Counted from the first letter of the stretch, positions 51,007 to 59,603 are shown. The stretch: 64,000 bases of DNA from Rhodocyclaceae bacterium (GCA_028869135.1 JAGWTC010000006.1:48899-112898); one strand, 5' to 3'. Notes: generated by a model from the sequence alone, not told the origin. Made by a program: numbers and translations.

Positions 51007-52371
51007 ATGATCCGTAAGCTGTTGCGGCGCGTCTTCAAGAAGCCCGCCCGCGCTCCACACCACATCCCGACCAAGGCCGCCAAAGTGGCTGAGCTGCCGG
51101 TGTCCGTCCATGGCATTCGTCGCGAGCAGGTCTCCACGGCGGCGCGGCGCACCTGCGAGACGCTGCAAAAGGCCGGCTTCAAGGCCTATGTGGTCGGCGG
51201 CGCCGTGCGCGACCTGTTGATCGGCGCCGACCCCAAGGACTACGACGTCGCCACCGACGCAACGCCCGATCAAGTGCGCCAGCTGTTCCGCCGCTCGCGC
51301 ATCATCGGCCGCCGCTTCCAGATCGTGCACGTGATGTTCGGCCAGGAGACCATCGAAGTCTCGACCTTCCGCGCCGCGCACGACAAGAACACCATCACCG
51401 ACGAACACGGCCGCGTGCTGCACGACAATGTCTGGGGCACCCAGGCCGAGGACGCCGCGCGCCGCGACTTCACCGCCAACGCGCTCTACTACGACCCGCA
51501 CAAGGAAGTCGTACTCGACTACCATCGCGGCGTCGACGATATCAAGAAGAAGACGCTGCGCATGATCGGCGATCCGCGTACGCGTTACCGCGAAGACCCG
51601 GTGCGCATGCTGCGCGCCGTGCGCCTGGCCGCCAAGCTCGGCATCAAGATCGACCCGGACACGGAAGCCCCGATCCGCGAGATGGCCGAGCTGCTGGAGA
51701 ACGTCCCGGCCGCGCGCCTGTTCGACGAGATGCTGAAGCTCCTGACTTCGGGCCATGCCGTCGCCTGCATCAAGCGCCTGCGCGACGCGCACCTGCACCA
51801 CGGCCTGCTGCCGCTGCTCGATGTGATTCTGGAGCAGCCCATGGGCGAGAAATTCGTCATGCTCTCGCTGGCCAACACCGATGCGCGCGTGCGCGCCGGC
51901 AAGACCACCTCGCCCGGCTTCCTGTTCGCCACGCTGCTCTGGCATGAAGTGCTGGCCAACTGGGAAATCCGCAAGAAACGCGGCGAGCTGCCGACCCCGG
52001 CGCTGTTCGAAGCCATGGACGAGATCCTCGACCAGCAGGCCGAGAAGCTCGCCATCACGCGTCGCATCGCCGGCGACATCAAGGACATCTGGTTGCTGCA
52101 GCCGCGCTTCGACAAGCGCTCGGGCCGCCAGCCCATGCGCCTGATCGACCAGCCGCGCTTCCGCGCCGCCTACGACTTCCTGCTGCTGCGCGCGCAGAGC
52201 GGCGAAGTGCCGATGGAGCTGGCCGACTGGTGGACCGCCTTCCACGACGCCGACTTCGCCGAACGCGAAACCATGCTGCTGCCGGATACGGACCCCAAGA
52301 AGAAGCGCCGCCGCCGGCGCAGCAACAGCAAGAAGGGCGCGGCACCCGAATCCTCCGGAGAAGCGGCTTGA
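51007..52371 (+). CDS. pcnB: Poly(A) polymerase I
   Basis: 454 residues. Nucleotidyltransferase motif GGAVRDLLIGADPKDYDVAT with the two catalytic Asp, the class II RRDFTANALYYD motif and EDPVRMLRAVRLAAKLG. The basic C-terminal tail (KKKRRRRRSNSKKG) separates poly(A) polymerase from CCA-adding enzymes. It adds 3' A-tails that mark RNAs for decay. Confidence 0.94.
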   Translation: MIRKLLRRVFKKPARAPHHIPTKAAKVAELPVSVHGIRREQVSTAARRTCETLQKAGFKAYVVGGAVRDLLIGADPKDYDVATDATPDQVRQLFRRSRIIGRRFQIVHVMFGQETIEVSTFRAAHDKNTITDEHGRVLHDNVWGTQAEDAARRDFTANALYYDPHKEVVLDYHRGVDDIKKKTLRMIGDPRTRYREDPVRMLRAVRLAAKLGIKIDPDTEAPIREMAELLENVPAARLFDEMLKLLTSGHAVACIKRLRDAHLHHGLLPLLDVILEQPMGEKFVMLSLANTDARVRAGKTTSPGFLFATLLWHEVLANWEIRKKRGELPTPALFEAMDEILDQQAEKLAITRRIAGDIKDIWLLQPRFDKRSGRQPMRLIDQPRFRAAYDFLLLRAQSGEVPMELADWWTAFHDADFAERETMLLPDTDPKKKRRRRRSNSKKGAAPESSGEAA

Positions 52372-52847
52372 CCATTGCCTATGTGGCCCTCGGCGCCAAT
52401 CTGGGCGACGCCGAGGGCAGTCTGCGCGCCGTCATGCGCGAACTGTCCTCCCTGCCCGGCGTGCGCCTGCTGAAAAGCTCCAGTCTCTACCGCACCGCGC
52501 CGGTCGGCCTGAAGCACCAGCCCGACTTCATCAATGCAGCGGTTGCGCTCGACACCGAGCTCGACTCGCACGCCCTGCTGCAGACACTGTTTTCCATCGA
52601 GCAACGCTTCGGCCGCCAGCGCAGCATCCCCAACGCACCGCGCACGCTCGACCTCGATCTGCTCCTCTACGACGACGAAGTGTCCGACGACAGCACCCTT
52701 ACGCTGCCGCATCCGCGCATGCATGAACGCGCCTTCGTGCTGGCACCATTGGCCGAGATCGCGCCAGGCCTGACCATTCCCGGCAAAGGCCGCGTCGCCG
52801 ATCTGCTGGCGCAATGTGCCGATCAGCAGATCCAGCGCATGGAGTAA
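52368..52847 (+). CDS. folK: 6-hydroxymethyl-7,8-dihydropterin pyrophosphokinase
   Basis: 159 residues from TTG 52368 (overlapping the pcnB TGA), with GGAG at 52357-52360, 7 nt upstream; the longer frame upstream overlaps pcnB. Family motifs: YVALGANLGDAEG, SSLYRTAPVG, FINAAVALDT and PRTLDLDLLLYDD with the Mg ligands. Folate pathway. In Betaproteobacteria pcnB-folK is often followed by panB, as here after the DUF486 gene. Confidence 0.95.
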   Translation: MTIAYVALGANLGDAEGSLRAVMRELSSLPGVRLLKSSSLYRTAPVGLKHQPDFINAAVALDTELDSHALLQTLFSIEQRFGRQRSIPNAPRTLDLDLLLYDDEVSDDSTLTLPHPRMHERAFVLAPLAEIAPGLTIPGKGRVADLLAQCADQQIQRME

Positions 52848-52849
52848 GG

Positions 52850-53206
52850 ATGTTCGGCTTCAACACGCTTCCGGTCGTGGTGCAGGCGGCTCTGCTGCTG
52901 GCGGCGTCGAATGTCTTCATGACTTTCGCCTGGTATGCCCACCTCAAGAACCTCAACGACAAACCCTGGTGGATCGCCGCGCTGGCGAGCTGGGGCATCG
53001 CCCTGTTTGAATACCTGATCCAGGTGCCGGCCAATCGCATCGGCCACACCCAGCTCGACCTCGGCCAGTTGAAGATCATGCAGGAGGTGATCACCCTGCT
53101 GGTCTTCGTGCCCTTCGCCGTGTTCTACATGCACCAGCCCTTTAAATGGGATTTCGTCTGGGCCGGCCTGTGCCTGCTCGGTGCGGTATATTTCATCTTT
53201 CGCTAG
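52850..53206 (+). CDS. DUF486 (DMT-like) membrane protein
   Basis: 118 residues. Four transmembrane helices; MTFAWYAHLKNL, WGIALFEYLIQVPANRIG and LGQLKIMQEVITLLVF are typical of DUF486. It resembles a half-size drug/metabolite transporter. ATG is 2 nt after the folK stop with GGAGTAAGG upstream. Confidence 0.88.
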   Translation: MFGFNTLPVVVQAALLLAASNVFMTFAWYAHLKNLNDKPWWIAALASWGIALFEYLIQVPANRIGHTQLDLGQLKIMQEVITLLVFVPFAVFYMHQPFKWDFVWAGLCLLGAVYFIFR

Positions 53207-53212
53207 AACGAC

Positions 53213-53313
53213 TCCCCGCCCCCCTCGCGGGGGAGGGGCCGGGGTAGAGGGGGTAGCGGACAAAATTGTGCCCACCACCCTCTCCCCAACCCTCTCCCCT
53301 CAAGGGAGAGGGG
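53213..53313. repeat. G/C-tract palindromic intergenic repeat
   Basis: Two hairpins of similar, inverted sequence: one near 53218-53233 (CCCCC-TCGC-GGGGG) and one at 53290-53312 (CCCTCTCCC, loop CTCAA, GGGAGAGGG), joined by a short unique segment. Four G-runs at 53229-53233, 53235-53238, 53241-53244 and 53249-53253 could form a G-quadruplex. It looks like a dispersed bacterial repeat. It sits just upstream of panB. Confidence 0.7.
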
Positions 53314-53332
53314 GCCAGAACCGGAAGCCCTC

Positions 53333-54160
53333 ATGACCACCTATCTCGCCACCGACCACTCGCTTGAGAAAGCCGTCACGCTGCACGAGCTCGGCCGCAT
53401 GTATGCGGACAAGGAGCCCATCGTCAGCCTCACCGCCTACGACTCCAGCTTCGCCGCGCTGCTTGATCGCGCCGGCGTGGACATCATCCTGATTGGCGAC
53501 TCGGCGGGCAACGTCATCCAGGGCCACAAGACCACGCTGCCGGTGACGCTGGAGCAGATGGTCTATCACACCGAATGCGTGTCTCGCGGCGTGAAGCGCG
53601 CCATGGTCGCCGCCGACCTGCCCTGGGGCTCGTATCAGGAGAGCAAGGAGCAGGCCCTGCGCAGCGCATCGAAGCTGATGGCGGCCGGCGCGCACATGGT
53701 CAAGCTCGAAGGCGGCCTGTGCATGGCGGAGACCGTGCGCTTCCTCACCGATCGCGGCATTCCGGTATGGGCGCACATCGGCCTCACGCCGCAGAGCGTG
53801 AACATCCTCGGCGGCTATCGCATCCAGGGCAAGGACGAAACCAACGCCCGACGCATGAAGGAAGAAGCCCTGGCGCACCAGGAAGCCGGCGCCGTCGCCA
53901 TGCTCTATGAATTGATTCCGGCGGCGCTCGGCAAGGAACTCACCGACATTCTCAGGATTCCGACCGTCGGCATCGGCGCCGGCGCCGACTGCTCCGGCCA
54001 GGTGCTGGTGCTGCAGGACATGCTGGGCATCTATCCGGGCAAGCCGGCGCGTTTCGTGCGCAACTTCATGGAAGGCGCCGACAGCATCGAAGGCGCCGTG
54101 CGCAATTTCGTCGGCGCAGTGAAGGATCGCAGCTTCCCGGCGCCGGAGCATTGCTACTGA
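53333..54160 (+). CDS. panB: 3-methyl-2-oxobutanoate hydroxymethyltransferase
   Basis: 275 residues. TIM-barrel motifs: [29 protein letters not shown] (metal Asp), [10 protein letters not shown] (metal Asp), [15 protein letters not shown] and [20 protein letters not shown]. It transfers a hydroxymethyl group from methylene-THF to ketoisovalerate, an ilv product. First step of pantothenate synthesis. Its stop overlaps the small membrane gene start. Confidence 0.97.
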   Translation: MTTYLATDHSLEKAVTLHELGRMYADKEPIVSLTAYDSSFAALLDRAGVDIILIGDSAGNVIQGHKTTLPVTLEQMVYHTECVSRGVKRAMVAADLPWGSYQESKEQALRSASKLMAAGAHMVKLEGGLCMAETVRFLTDRGIPVWAHIGLTPQSVNILGGYRIQGKDETNARRMKEEALAHQEAGAVAMLYELIPAALGKELTDILRIPTVGIGAGADCSGQVLVLQDMLGIYPGKPARFVRNFMEGADSIEGAVRNFVGAVKDRSFPAPEHCY

Positions 54161-54378
54161 TGAGCCTCAAAGCCCTCGTCGCCATAGCCGGCGTTCTGCT
54201 GATGCTGGTCGGCCGCTTCTGCATCTATCGCGTTTCCCGTCGCGCCTCGCAACTCGACGGCCCGGGCACGCTCGGCGACAAGATCAAGTCGGAGCCGCGC
54301 CTCTCAGCCTGGTATCGCTTCGGTCAGTCGCACTACTTCATGGGCGTCGCCGCCTTCGCCGCCGCCTTCTTCATCTAA
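54160..54378 (+). CDS. Small membrane protein between panB and panC
   Basis: 72 residues from ATG 54160 (TGATG overlap with panB stop). An N-terminal helix (LKALVAIAGVLLMLVGRFCIY) and a C-terminal hydrophobic end (GVAAFAAAFFI) flank a charged middle part. No family was recognised. The tight coupling to panB and 20-nt gap to panC suggest co-translation with the pantothenate enzymes. Confidence 0.65.
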   Translation: MSLKALVAIAGVLLMLVGRFCIYRVSRRASQLDGPGTLGDKIKSEPRLSAWYRFGQSHYFMGVAAFAAAFFI

Positions 54379-54398
54379 GCGCCTTCACGCTCTCCGCC

Positions 54399-55244
54399 AT
54401 GCAAGTTCACCCGACCATCGCCGGCCTGCGCGCCGCACTCGCGCCGCATCGCCTGCAACGCATCGCCTTCGTGCCGACCATGGGCAATCTCCATGACGGC
54501 CATATCGCACTGATGACCGAGGCGCGCAAGCACGCCGACGTCGTCGTCGCCAGCATCTTCGTCAATCGCCTGCAGTTCCGCCCCGGCGAGGATTTCGAGG
54601 CGTATCCGCGCACCTTCCAGGCCGACTGCGAGCGTCTGACCGCCGCCGGCGTGGACCACCTGTTCGCGCCGGATGAAAAGGAAATGTATCCGCAGCCGCA
54701 GGCGTATCACATCGAACCGCCGATGACGCACCAAGGCGTGCTCGAAGGCGAGTTCCGGCCCGGCCATTTCCGCGGCGTCGCCACCGTGGTCGCCAAGCTG
54801 TTCAACATCGTCCAGCCGCAGGTTGCCCTGTTCGGAAAAAAGGACTTTCAGCAGGTCATGGTCATTAAAAACATGGTCCGCGAGCTGGGATTTTTTATTG
54901 AAATTATTGATAGCCCTACCATCCGTGCTGATGATGGCTTGGCGCTGTCGTCACGCAACGGCTATCTCACAAAACAGGAGCGCGCCGAAGCGCCCCGTCT
55001 GGCAAGGGAATTGACGAAAGTAGTGACTGCGATCCGGGCCGGCAACCGCGATTTTTCGGGGCTTGAGAATGGGGTCAGAGAGGTGCTCGAAAACCACGGC
55101 TGGGTGCCCGACTATATTGCGATAAGGCGAAAAAGTGATCTACAATCGCCATCCGCTCACGAATCCGTGCAGGTCGAAAATCTCGTGGTTTTGGCGGCTG
55201 CCAAGCTTGGCAGCACGCGCCTGATCGACAACATGGAAGTTTAG
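54399..55244 (+). CDS. panC: Pantothenate synthetase
   Basis: 281 residues. Nucleotide-binding HxGH-type motif PTMGNLHDGH and the KMSKS-like DDGLALSSRN are present. It condenses pantoate and beta-alanine with ATP. Codon choice changes inside the gene: from about 54830 onward AT-ending codons (ATT, AAA, TTT, GAT) and rare AGA/AGG/ATA are common, unlike the first half and the neighbouring genes. Confidence 0.97.
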   Translation: MQVHPTIAGLRAALAPHRLQRIAFVPTMGNLHDGHIALMTEARKHADVVVASIFVNRLQFRPGEDFEAYPRTFQADCERLTAAGVDHLFAPDEKEMYPQPQAYHIEPPMTHQGVLEGEFRPGHFRGVATVVAKLFNIVQPQVALFGKKDFQQVMVIKNMVRELGFFIEIIDSPTIRADDGLALSSRNGYLTKQERAEAPRLARELTKVVTAIRAGNRDFSGLENGVREVLENHGWVPDYIAIRRKSDLQSPSAHESVQVENLVVLAAAKLGSTRLIDNMEV

Positions 55245-55349
55245 GAAACTGCGATGCGCTCATGCCGGCAGAATCCAGCAGCACCCGTGTGACAGTGGTC
55301 GTTCCGCTGTCCGGATTATTGCCCGCCTTTGCATGAGAAAGGGACCGCA

Positions 55350-55730
55350 ATGCAACGCATGATGTTGAAGTCCAAACTGCACCGAGTCACCGTAACGCAG
55401 GCCGAACTGCATTACGAAGGTTCGTGCGCCATCGATGAAGACCTGCTCGACGCTGCCGATATCAAGGAATATCAGCAGATCGAAATCTGGAACGTCAATA
55501 ACGGCGCACGCTTCACGACCTACGCCATCCGCGCCGAGCGCGGCAGCGGCACCATCTCGGTGAACGGCGCGGCCGCCCGCAATGCAGCCGCCGGCGACCT
55601 GCTGATCATCGCCACCTTCGCCATGTACAACGAAATCGAGCTGCAGAAGTTCGCGCCCGATCTGGTGTACGTCGACGCCAAGAACCGCATTACCAACAAG
55701 AGCTCGAAGATCCCGGCCCAGGCCGCCTGA
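55350..55730 (+). CDS. panD: Aspartate 1-decarboxylase proenzyme
   Basis: 126 residues from ATG 55350 ([16 protein letters not shown]). The self-cleavage site is Gly-Ser in HYEGSCAID; the Ser becomes the pyruvoyl group. It makes beta-alanine for panC. The gene completes the panB-panC-panD cluster and is followed by a terminator. Confidence 0.97.
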   Translation: MQRMMLKSKLHRVTVTQAELHYEGSCAIDEDLLDAADIKEYQQIEIWNVNNGARFTTYAIRAERGSGTISVNGAAARNAAAGDLLIIATFAMYNEIELQKFAPDLVYVDAKNRITNKSSKIPAQAA

Positions 55731-55748
55731 TTTTCCGCGCTTGTCCTG

Positions 55749-55787
55749 AAAGCCCGCCCGGGCTCAAAACCGGGCGGGCTTTTTATT
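55749..55787 (+). terminator. Rho-independent terminator of the pan operon
   Basis: A 13-bp stem (55749-55761 with 55770-55782, 8-nt loop) followed by TTTTATTT. Confidence 0.85.
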
Positions 55788-55869
55788 TGCGCTGGCGCGC
55801 CCGATCAGACTTGAACACCGGCCCGGCGACGCCATTTGGAGAGACATGGCATCACACAAGGGGAACGCC

Positions 55870-56997
55870 ATGCGATCCCGCCGCTTCGTCCTTACCGTTC
55901 TCGGCCTGCTTGGCCTTCTTCACCTCTACATCGGCCTGCGCATCATTCCGGCCCTGCCCTGGAGCGTCGGCGCGCAGAGCGCGGGAGTCTTGCTACTGCT
56001 GCTCTCCTGCCTGTTGATTCCGGCCGGGCTCATGGCGCGCTCGCGCTCGACCGACCATCTGAGCTGGGCCGGTCTGCTGCTGATGGGCCTGTTCTCTTCG
56101 CTGCTCGTGTTCACCTTCCTGCGCGACATCGCGCTCGGCGTGAGTTCGCTGTTTGCGCCGGCTGCGGCATGGCATGCGGCGCTGGCCGGGAAATCCGCGC
56201 TGGCCGTCGTCTACGGCGCCTTGTTCGCCACGCTGATCGGTTTCCTCAATGCCCGGCGCCGCGCGCGCATCGTCGATGTCGACGTGCCGATCAAGGGCCT
56301 GCCCGTCGGCCTCGACGGCTTCACCATCGCCCAGATCAGCGATATCCATGTCGGCCCCACCATAAAGCGCGGCTACCTCGATGCCATTGTCGATGCGGTC
56401 AATGTGCTCGGCGCGGACATGGTGGCGGTGACGGGCGATCTTGTGGACGGCAGCGTCGACAAGCTCTCCTCGCACACGCAGCCGCTGAGCCGCTTGAACG
56501 CGCGCTACGGCAGCTATTTCGTCACCGGCAATCACGAATACTATTCCGGCGCCCATGCCTGGATCGCCGAGGTAGAGCGACTGGGGCTGCGCGTACTCAA
56601 GAACGAACATGTGGTGATCGAACACAACGGCAATTCCATCGTCATCGCCGGCGTCACCGACTACAGCGCCCACCAGTTCGATCCGCAGCATCGCAGCGAT
56701 CCGCACGCGGCGGTGGCCGGCGCGCCGGAGACAACAAGAATCCTGCTGGCGCATCAGCCGCGCAGCGCCTTTGCCGCTGCCGGGGCGGGCTACCACCTGC
56801 AGATTTCCGGCCATACCCACGGCGGCCAGTTCTGGCCCTGGAATCATTTCGTGCGCTTCCAGCAGCCCTTTACCGCGGGCCTGCGCAGCATCGACGGCCT
56901 GCTCGTCTATATCAGCCGCGGCACCGGCTACTGGGGTCCGCCCAAGCGCTTTGGCGCACCGTCGGAAATCACGCGCCTGCGCCTGATACGCGGCTAA
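55870..56997 (+). CDS. Membrane-anchored metallophosphoesterase
   Basis: 375 residues from ATG 55870 (AAGGGG 7 nt upstream); ATG 55846 is an alternative adding 8 residues. The N-terminal part has four to five transmembrane helices; the calcineurin-like domain follows with DIHVG, GDLVDG, GNHEYY and GHTHGGQ, so all metal ligands are present. It resembles YkuE/UDP-hexosamine-type phosphoesterases; the substrate is unknown. Confidence 0.9.
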   Translation: MRSRRFVLTVLGLLGLLHLYIGLRIIPALPWSVGAQSAGVLLLLLSCLLIPAGLMARSRSTDHLSWAGLLLMGLFSSLLVFTFLRDIALGVSSLFAPAAAWHAALAGKSALAVVYGALFATLIGFLNARRRARIVDVDVPIKGLPVGLDGFTIAQISDIHVGPTIKRGYLDAIVDAVNVLGADMVAVTGDLVDGSVDKLSSHTQPLSRLNARYGSYFVTGNHEYYSGAHAWIAEVERLGLRVLKNEHVVIEHNGNSIVIAGVTDYSAHQFDPQHRSDPHAAVAGAPETTRILLAHQPRSAFAAAGAGYHLQISGHTHGGQFWPWNHFVRFQQPFTAGLRSIDGLLVYISRGTGYWGPPKRFGAPSEITRLRLIRG

Positions 56998-57034
56998 AAA
57001 GCGCCGCCGCGCCTGCAATCGGCGCCGCCGGAGC

Positions 57035-57065
57035 CGCGTTAACGGCAAGCCTTGCCGTTAACGCG
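57035..57065. repeat. Perfect 31-nt palindrome downstream of the phosphoesterase gene
   Basis: Arms 57035-57049 and 57051-57065 are perfectly complementary around a single central base. It lies 38 nt after the stop codon. Neither side has a proper T-run, so it is not a standard terminator. Confidence 0.8.
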
Positions 57066-57109
57066 CAGCATATGCCGCCAAATTGCATGCTTTCTGCCTG
57101 GTACGCCCC

Positions 57110-57130
57110 TTGCTGAATACTGTTCAGCAA
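57110..57130 (+). promoter_or_regulatory. Short inverted repeat ahead of the hypothetical gene at 57147
   Basis: Arms TTGCTGAA (57110-57117) and TTCAGCAA (57123-57130), loop TACTG, ending 16 nt before the start codon. Possible operator or leader hairpin near the ribosome binding site. Confidence 0.45.
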
Positions 57131-57146
57131 ATTACGGAGCGCCGCC

Positions 57147-57584
57147 ATGAAAGTGAATCCCAGTCAGGAAACCATCGCCTCGCTGCTGAGCTCGGCGATT
57201 TCTCGCGACAAGTTCAATACCGATTTCCAGGCCAATCTGGACGCGGCCAAGGAAAGGCAGCGCAAGCAAAGCGGCAAGACGCCCGATGCGGCGGCCATGG
57301 AAGACGCCATGGCCACCGCATTGAAGGAGCTTCAGGACTACATCGAGAAAGGCCCGATCGCGCACATGCGCGAACGCATCCTCGAGAAGATGGGGCTCAG
57401 CGAGGAAGACCTCGCCAAGATGCCGCCCGAACAGCGCGACGCGGTCGAGAAAACCATCGCCGCCAAGATCAAGGAGTGGCTGTTGTCCGGCTCCGGCGTC
57501 GATACCCAGAGCATGCAGGCGCAACTCGCCAGCCTGCAGATGCAGATGACGCAGCTGCGCAGCGGCCAGAAACAGCCGCGCTGA
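57147..57584 (+). CDS. Hypothetical soluble helical protein
   Basis: 145 residues with GGAG 7 nt upstream. No signal peptide or membrane span. It looks fully helical: a charged middle with QRKQSGKTPDAAAMEDAMATALKELQDYIEKGP and MGLSEEDLAKMPPEQRDAVEKTIAAKIKEWL, then a Gln/Met-rich coiled-coil-like end (MQAQLASLQMQMTQLRSGQ). Function not recognised. It converges on the dehydrogenase gene. Confidence 0.75.
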   Translation: MKVNPSQETIASLLSSAISRDKFNTDFQANLDAAKERQRKQSGKTPDAAAMEDAMATALKELQDYIEKGPIAHMRERILEKMGLSEEDLAKMPPEQRDAVEKTIAAKIKEWLLSGSGVDTQSMQAQLASLQMQMTQLRSGQKQPR

Positions 57585-57595
57585 CGCCTGCGGCT

Positions 57596-58471
57596 TCAGC
57601 GCAAGCCCGCGTCCTCGGCGCTGGACAGCTCGATCGCGGTCCAGTCGTAGTCTTCGCGCCCCTTGGCCAGCGCCGTCAGCAGGCGCGCATGCAGGAGATC
57701 GGCCAGCGGCATGGGCACCCGGCTTTCCTCCGCCACGTCGCGCACCAGGCGCAGGTCCTTCATGCCCAGCGGCATGGCGAAGCCCGGCGGCTGGTAGGCG
57801 CGCTCGGCGGCGATGCGACCGTAGTTCTGGTAGATCGGGCAGGCGAAGATGGTCTCGCTGAAAAACGCGTTCATCGCCTTGCGATCGAGCCCGTTCTTTT
57901 CGCCCAAGGCAAAGGCTTCGGCCATGGCTTCGACGGCGGAAAGGATCATGAAATTTCCGACCAGCTTCTGCACGTTCGCCGCCCCGACTTCAGCGCCGAA
58001 CTCATGAATGCTCTGCCCCATCGCCTCGAGCAGCGGTCGCGCCCGGTCGATCGCGCCCGACGCGCCGGACACGCAGATGCGCAGCAGCTTGGCGGCCGCG
58101 GCCTCGGGGCGGCCGAACACCGGCGCGGCGACAAAATCGCTGCCTGCCGCCGCATGGCGCGCAGCAAGCTCACGCGAGGTCTCGGGCGACACCGTGCTCA
58201 TCGAAATGTGCAGACCGCCCTTGCCGAGCTTGGCGATGACGTCGTCGGCAATCGTCTTGAGCGCAACGTCATTGGCGAGCATGGTGACGACGATGCCGCC
58301 CGCCTCGACGGCCGCTGCGGCCGTATCGGCGACCGTCGCGCCCTCCGCCGCCAGCAATTCGCCCTTGGCGCGAGTGCGGTTGAAGACGGTGACGGCAAAG
58401 CCCGCCTTGAGCAGCAGACGGGCCATGGGCAGGCCCATGCGGCCGAGACCGATGAATGCGACCTTGTGCAT
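57596..58471 (-). CDS. 3-hydroxyisobutyrate dehydrogenase-like NAD(P)-dependent oxidoreductase
   Basis: 291 residues. N-terminal Rossmann motif FIGLGRMGLPMARLLLKAG and the catalytic Lys in VQKLVGNFMI. The family includes 3-hydroxyisobutyrate, tartronate semialdehyde and succinic semialdehyde reductases; the substrate cannot be assigned. It stands alone, with a 112-nt divergent spacer to the flavin reductase gene. Confidence 0.88.
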   Translation of the reverse strand: MHKVAFIGLGRMGLPMARLLLKAGFAVTVFNRTRAKGELLAAEGATVADTAAAAVEAGGIVVTMLANDVALKTIADDVIAKLGKGGLHISMSTVSPETSRELAARHAAAGSDFVAAPVFGRPEAAAAKLLRICVSGASGAIDRARPLLEAMGQSIHEFGAEVGAANVQKLVGNFMILSAVEAMAEAFALGEKNGLDRKAMNAFFSETIFACPIYQNYGRIAAERAYQPPGFAMPLGMKDLRLVRDVAEESRVPMPLADLLHARLLTALAKGREDYDWTAIELSSAEDAGLR

Positions 58472-58583
58472 GAAGGACTCCTGATTCGAAATACCAGATC
58501 AGGATCTTACCCCTGCGGCGTGGCGCGCTTGAACTTCCGGACCCGCCGGATTAGGCTGCACGCATTGACCTCGGGAGCCCGTC

Positions 58584-59120
58584 ATGCGCAAACGCAACTA
58601 TCCGCTGTCCAAAGTCTACGGCCTTCTTGAGCCCGGGCCGGTGCTTCTGCTCACGACGGCGCACCAAGGCAAGACCAACGTCATGACCCTGTCCTGGCAC
58701 ACCATGATGGAGTTCGAACCGCCGCTGGTCGGCTGCGTCGTCAGCGGCCGCGATTTCAGCTTCGCGGCCTTGCGGAAGACGCGCGAATGCGTGCTCAACA
58801 TTCCGACCGAGGAAATCGCGTCCCAGGTCGTCGCATGCGGCAATATGTCGGGGCAGCACCTCGACAAGTTCGCAAGCGTCGGCCTCACGCCGTCGCCGGC
58901 GCATGAAGTACAGGCGCCGTTGATCGACGAGTGCTACGCCAGCCTGGAATGCCGCGTCGCCGACACGCGTCTCGTCAATCGCTACAACTTCTTTATTCTC
59001 GAAGTCGTATGCGCCTGGGTGGACACCTCATGCAAGGCGCCGCACACGCTGCATCATCGCGGCTACGGCGAGTTCGCGATCGCCGGCCGGACCGTGAAGA
59101 TCAGGTCCGGCATGCGCTAA
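58584..59120 (+). CDS. Flavin reductase-like (FMN-binding split-barrel) protein
   Basis: 178 residues. The fold is suggested by GPVLLLTTAHQGKTNVMTLSWHTMMEFEPPLVGCVVS and a conserved C-terminal beta region. Such proteins bind FMN and use NAD(P)H, sometimes as partners of monooxygenases or as stand-alone reductases. GGGAG precedes the start. Confidence 0.87.
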   Translation: MRKRNYPLSKVYGLLEPGPVLLLTTAHQGKTNVMTLSWHTMMEFEPPLVGCVVSGRDFSFAALRKTRECVLNIPTEEIASQVVACGNMSGQHLDKFASVGLTPSPAHEVQAPLIDECYASLECRVADTRLVNRYNFFILEVVCAWVDTSCKAPHTLHHRGYGEFAIAGRTVKIRSGMR

Positions 59121-59125
59121 AGCGA

Positions 59126-59344
59126 TTAGCGTTTTCTGTCGACCTGATTGCCGATGACGCCGCCGACGGCTGCGCCGCCCACGGTGCCCAGCGCGCTGCC
59201 GCCCGTCAAGGCCGCGCCGCCGACTGCGCCGACGCCGGCGCCGATGGCGGTATTCTTGTCGCGCTGGGACATTCCGCTACACCCGGCCAGCGCCGTGACA
59301 CCCGCCAGGGCAAGCATTCCAATTACCGTCTTTGCGTTCTTCAT
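59126..59344 (-). CDS. OsmB-like glycine-zipper lipoprotein
   Basis: 72 residues from MKNAKTVIGMLALAG, with GGAG 7-8 nt upstream; the longer frame is rejected. Lipobox ALAGC (lipidated Cys near residue 22), then a glycine zipper (GAGVGAVGGAALTGGSALGTVGGAAVGGVIGNQVDRK), the 2TM pattern of OsmB/Rcs-type outer-membrane lipoproteins. Likely stress-linked; this is by family only. Confidence 0.85.
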   Translation of the reverse strand: MKNAKTVIGMLALAGVTALAGCSGMSQRDKNTAIGAGVGAVGGAALTGGSALGTVGGAAVGGVIGNQVDRKR

Positions 59345-59389
59345 GATTATCTCCTCTGGCTCGCAGCGCCATCTTTGGGGCGGCTGCAT

Positions 59390-59603
59390 GGATCCAGTCT
59401 AGGCTTTCATCCCCGTGCGGCCTGTCAGCCCGCCCCGCGAACAGATGTAGGAAAACACCTGCCCCTTCCGAAAAACCGGAATGAAAACAGTCACATAAAA
59501 TACAGCCCAAGCCCAGCCCCTCACATGCAATAAAACGCGCCGCCATGGCGTATATCCCTATGAGACCGGCAAAAGCGGAAAACATCATGATCAACAGCAC
59601 GCC
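59390..59603. promoter_or_regulatory. Divergent spacer between the OsmB-like gene and the ECF sigma gene
   Basis: 214 nt, moderately AT-rich in 59470-59600, with a TAAAAT at about 59496. It presumably carries promoters for both directions. No convincing -35/-10 pair or ECF consensus could be fixed by eye. Confidence 0.35.

Noticed and set aside
53213..53313. Insertion sequence end or prophage attachment site upstream of panB
   Set aside because: No transposase, integrase or target-site duplication is nearby; structure fits a short palindromic repeat better.
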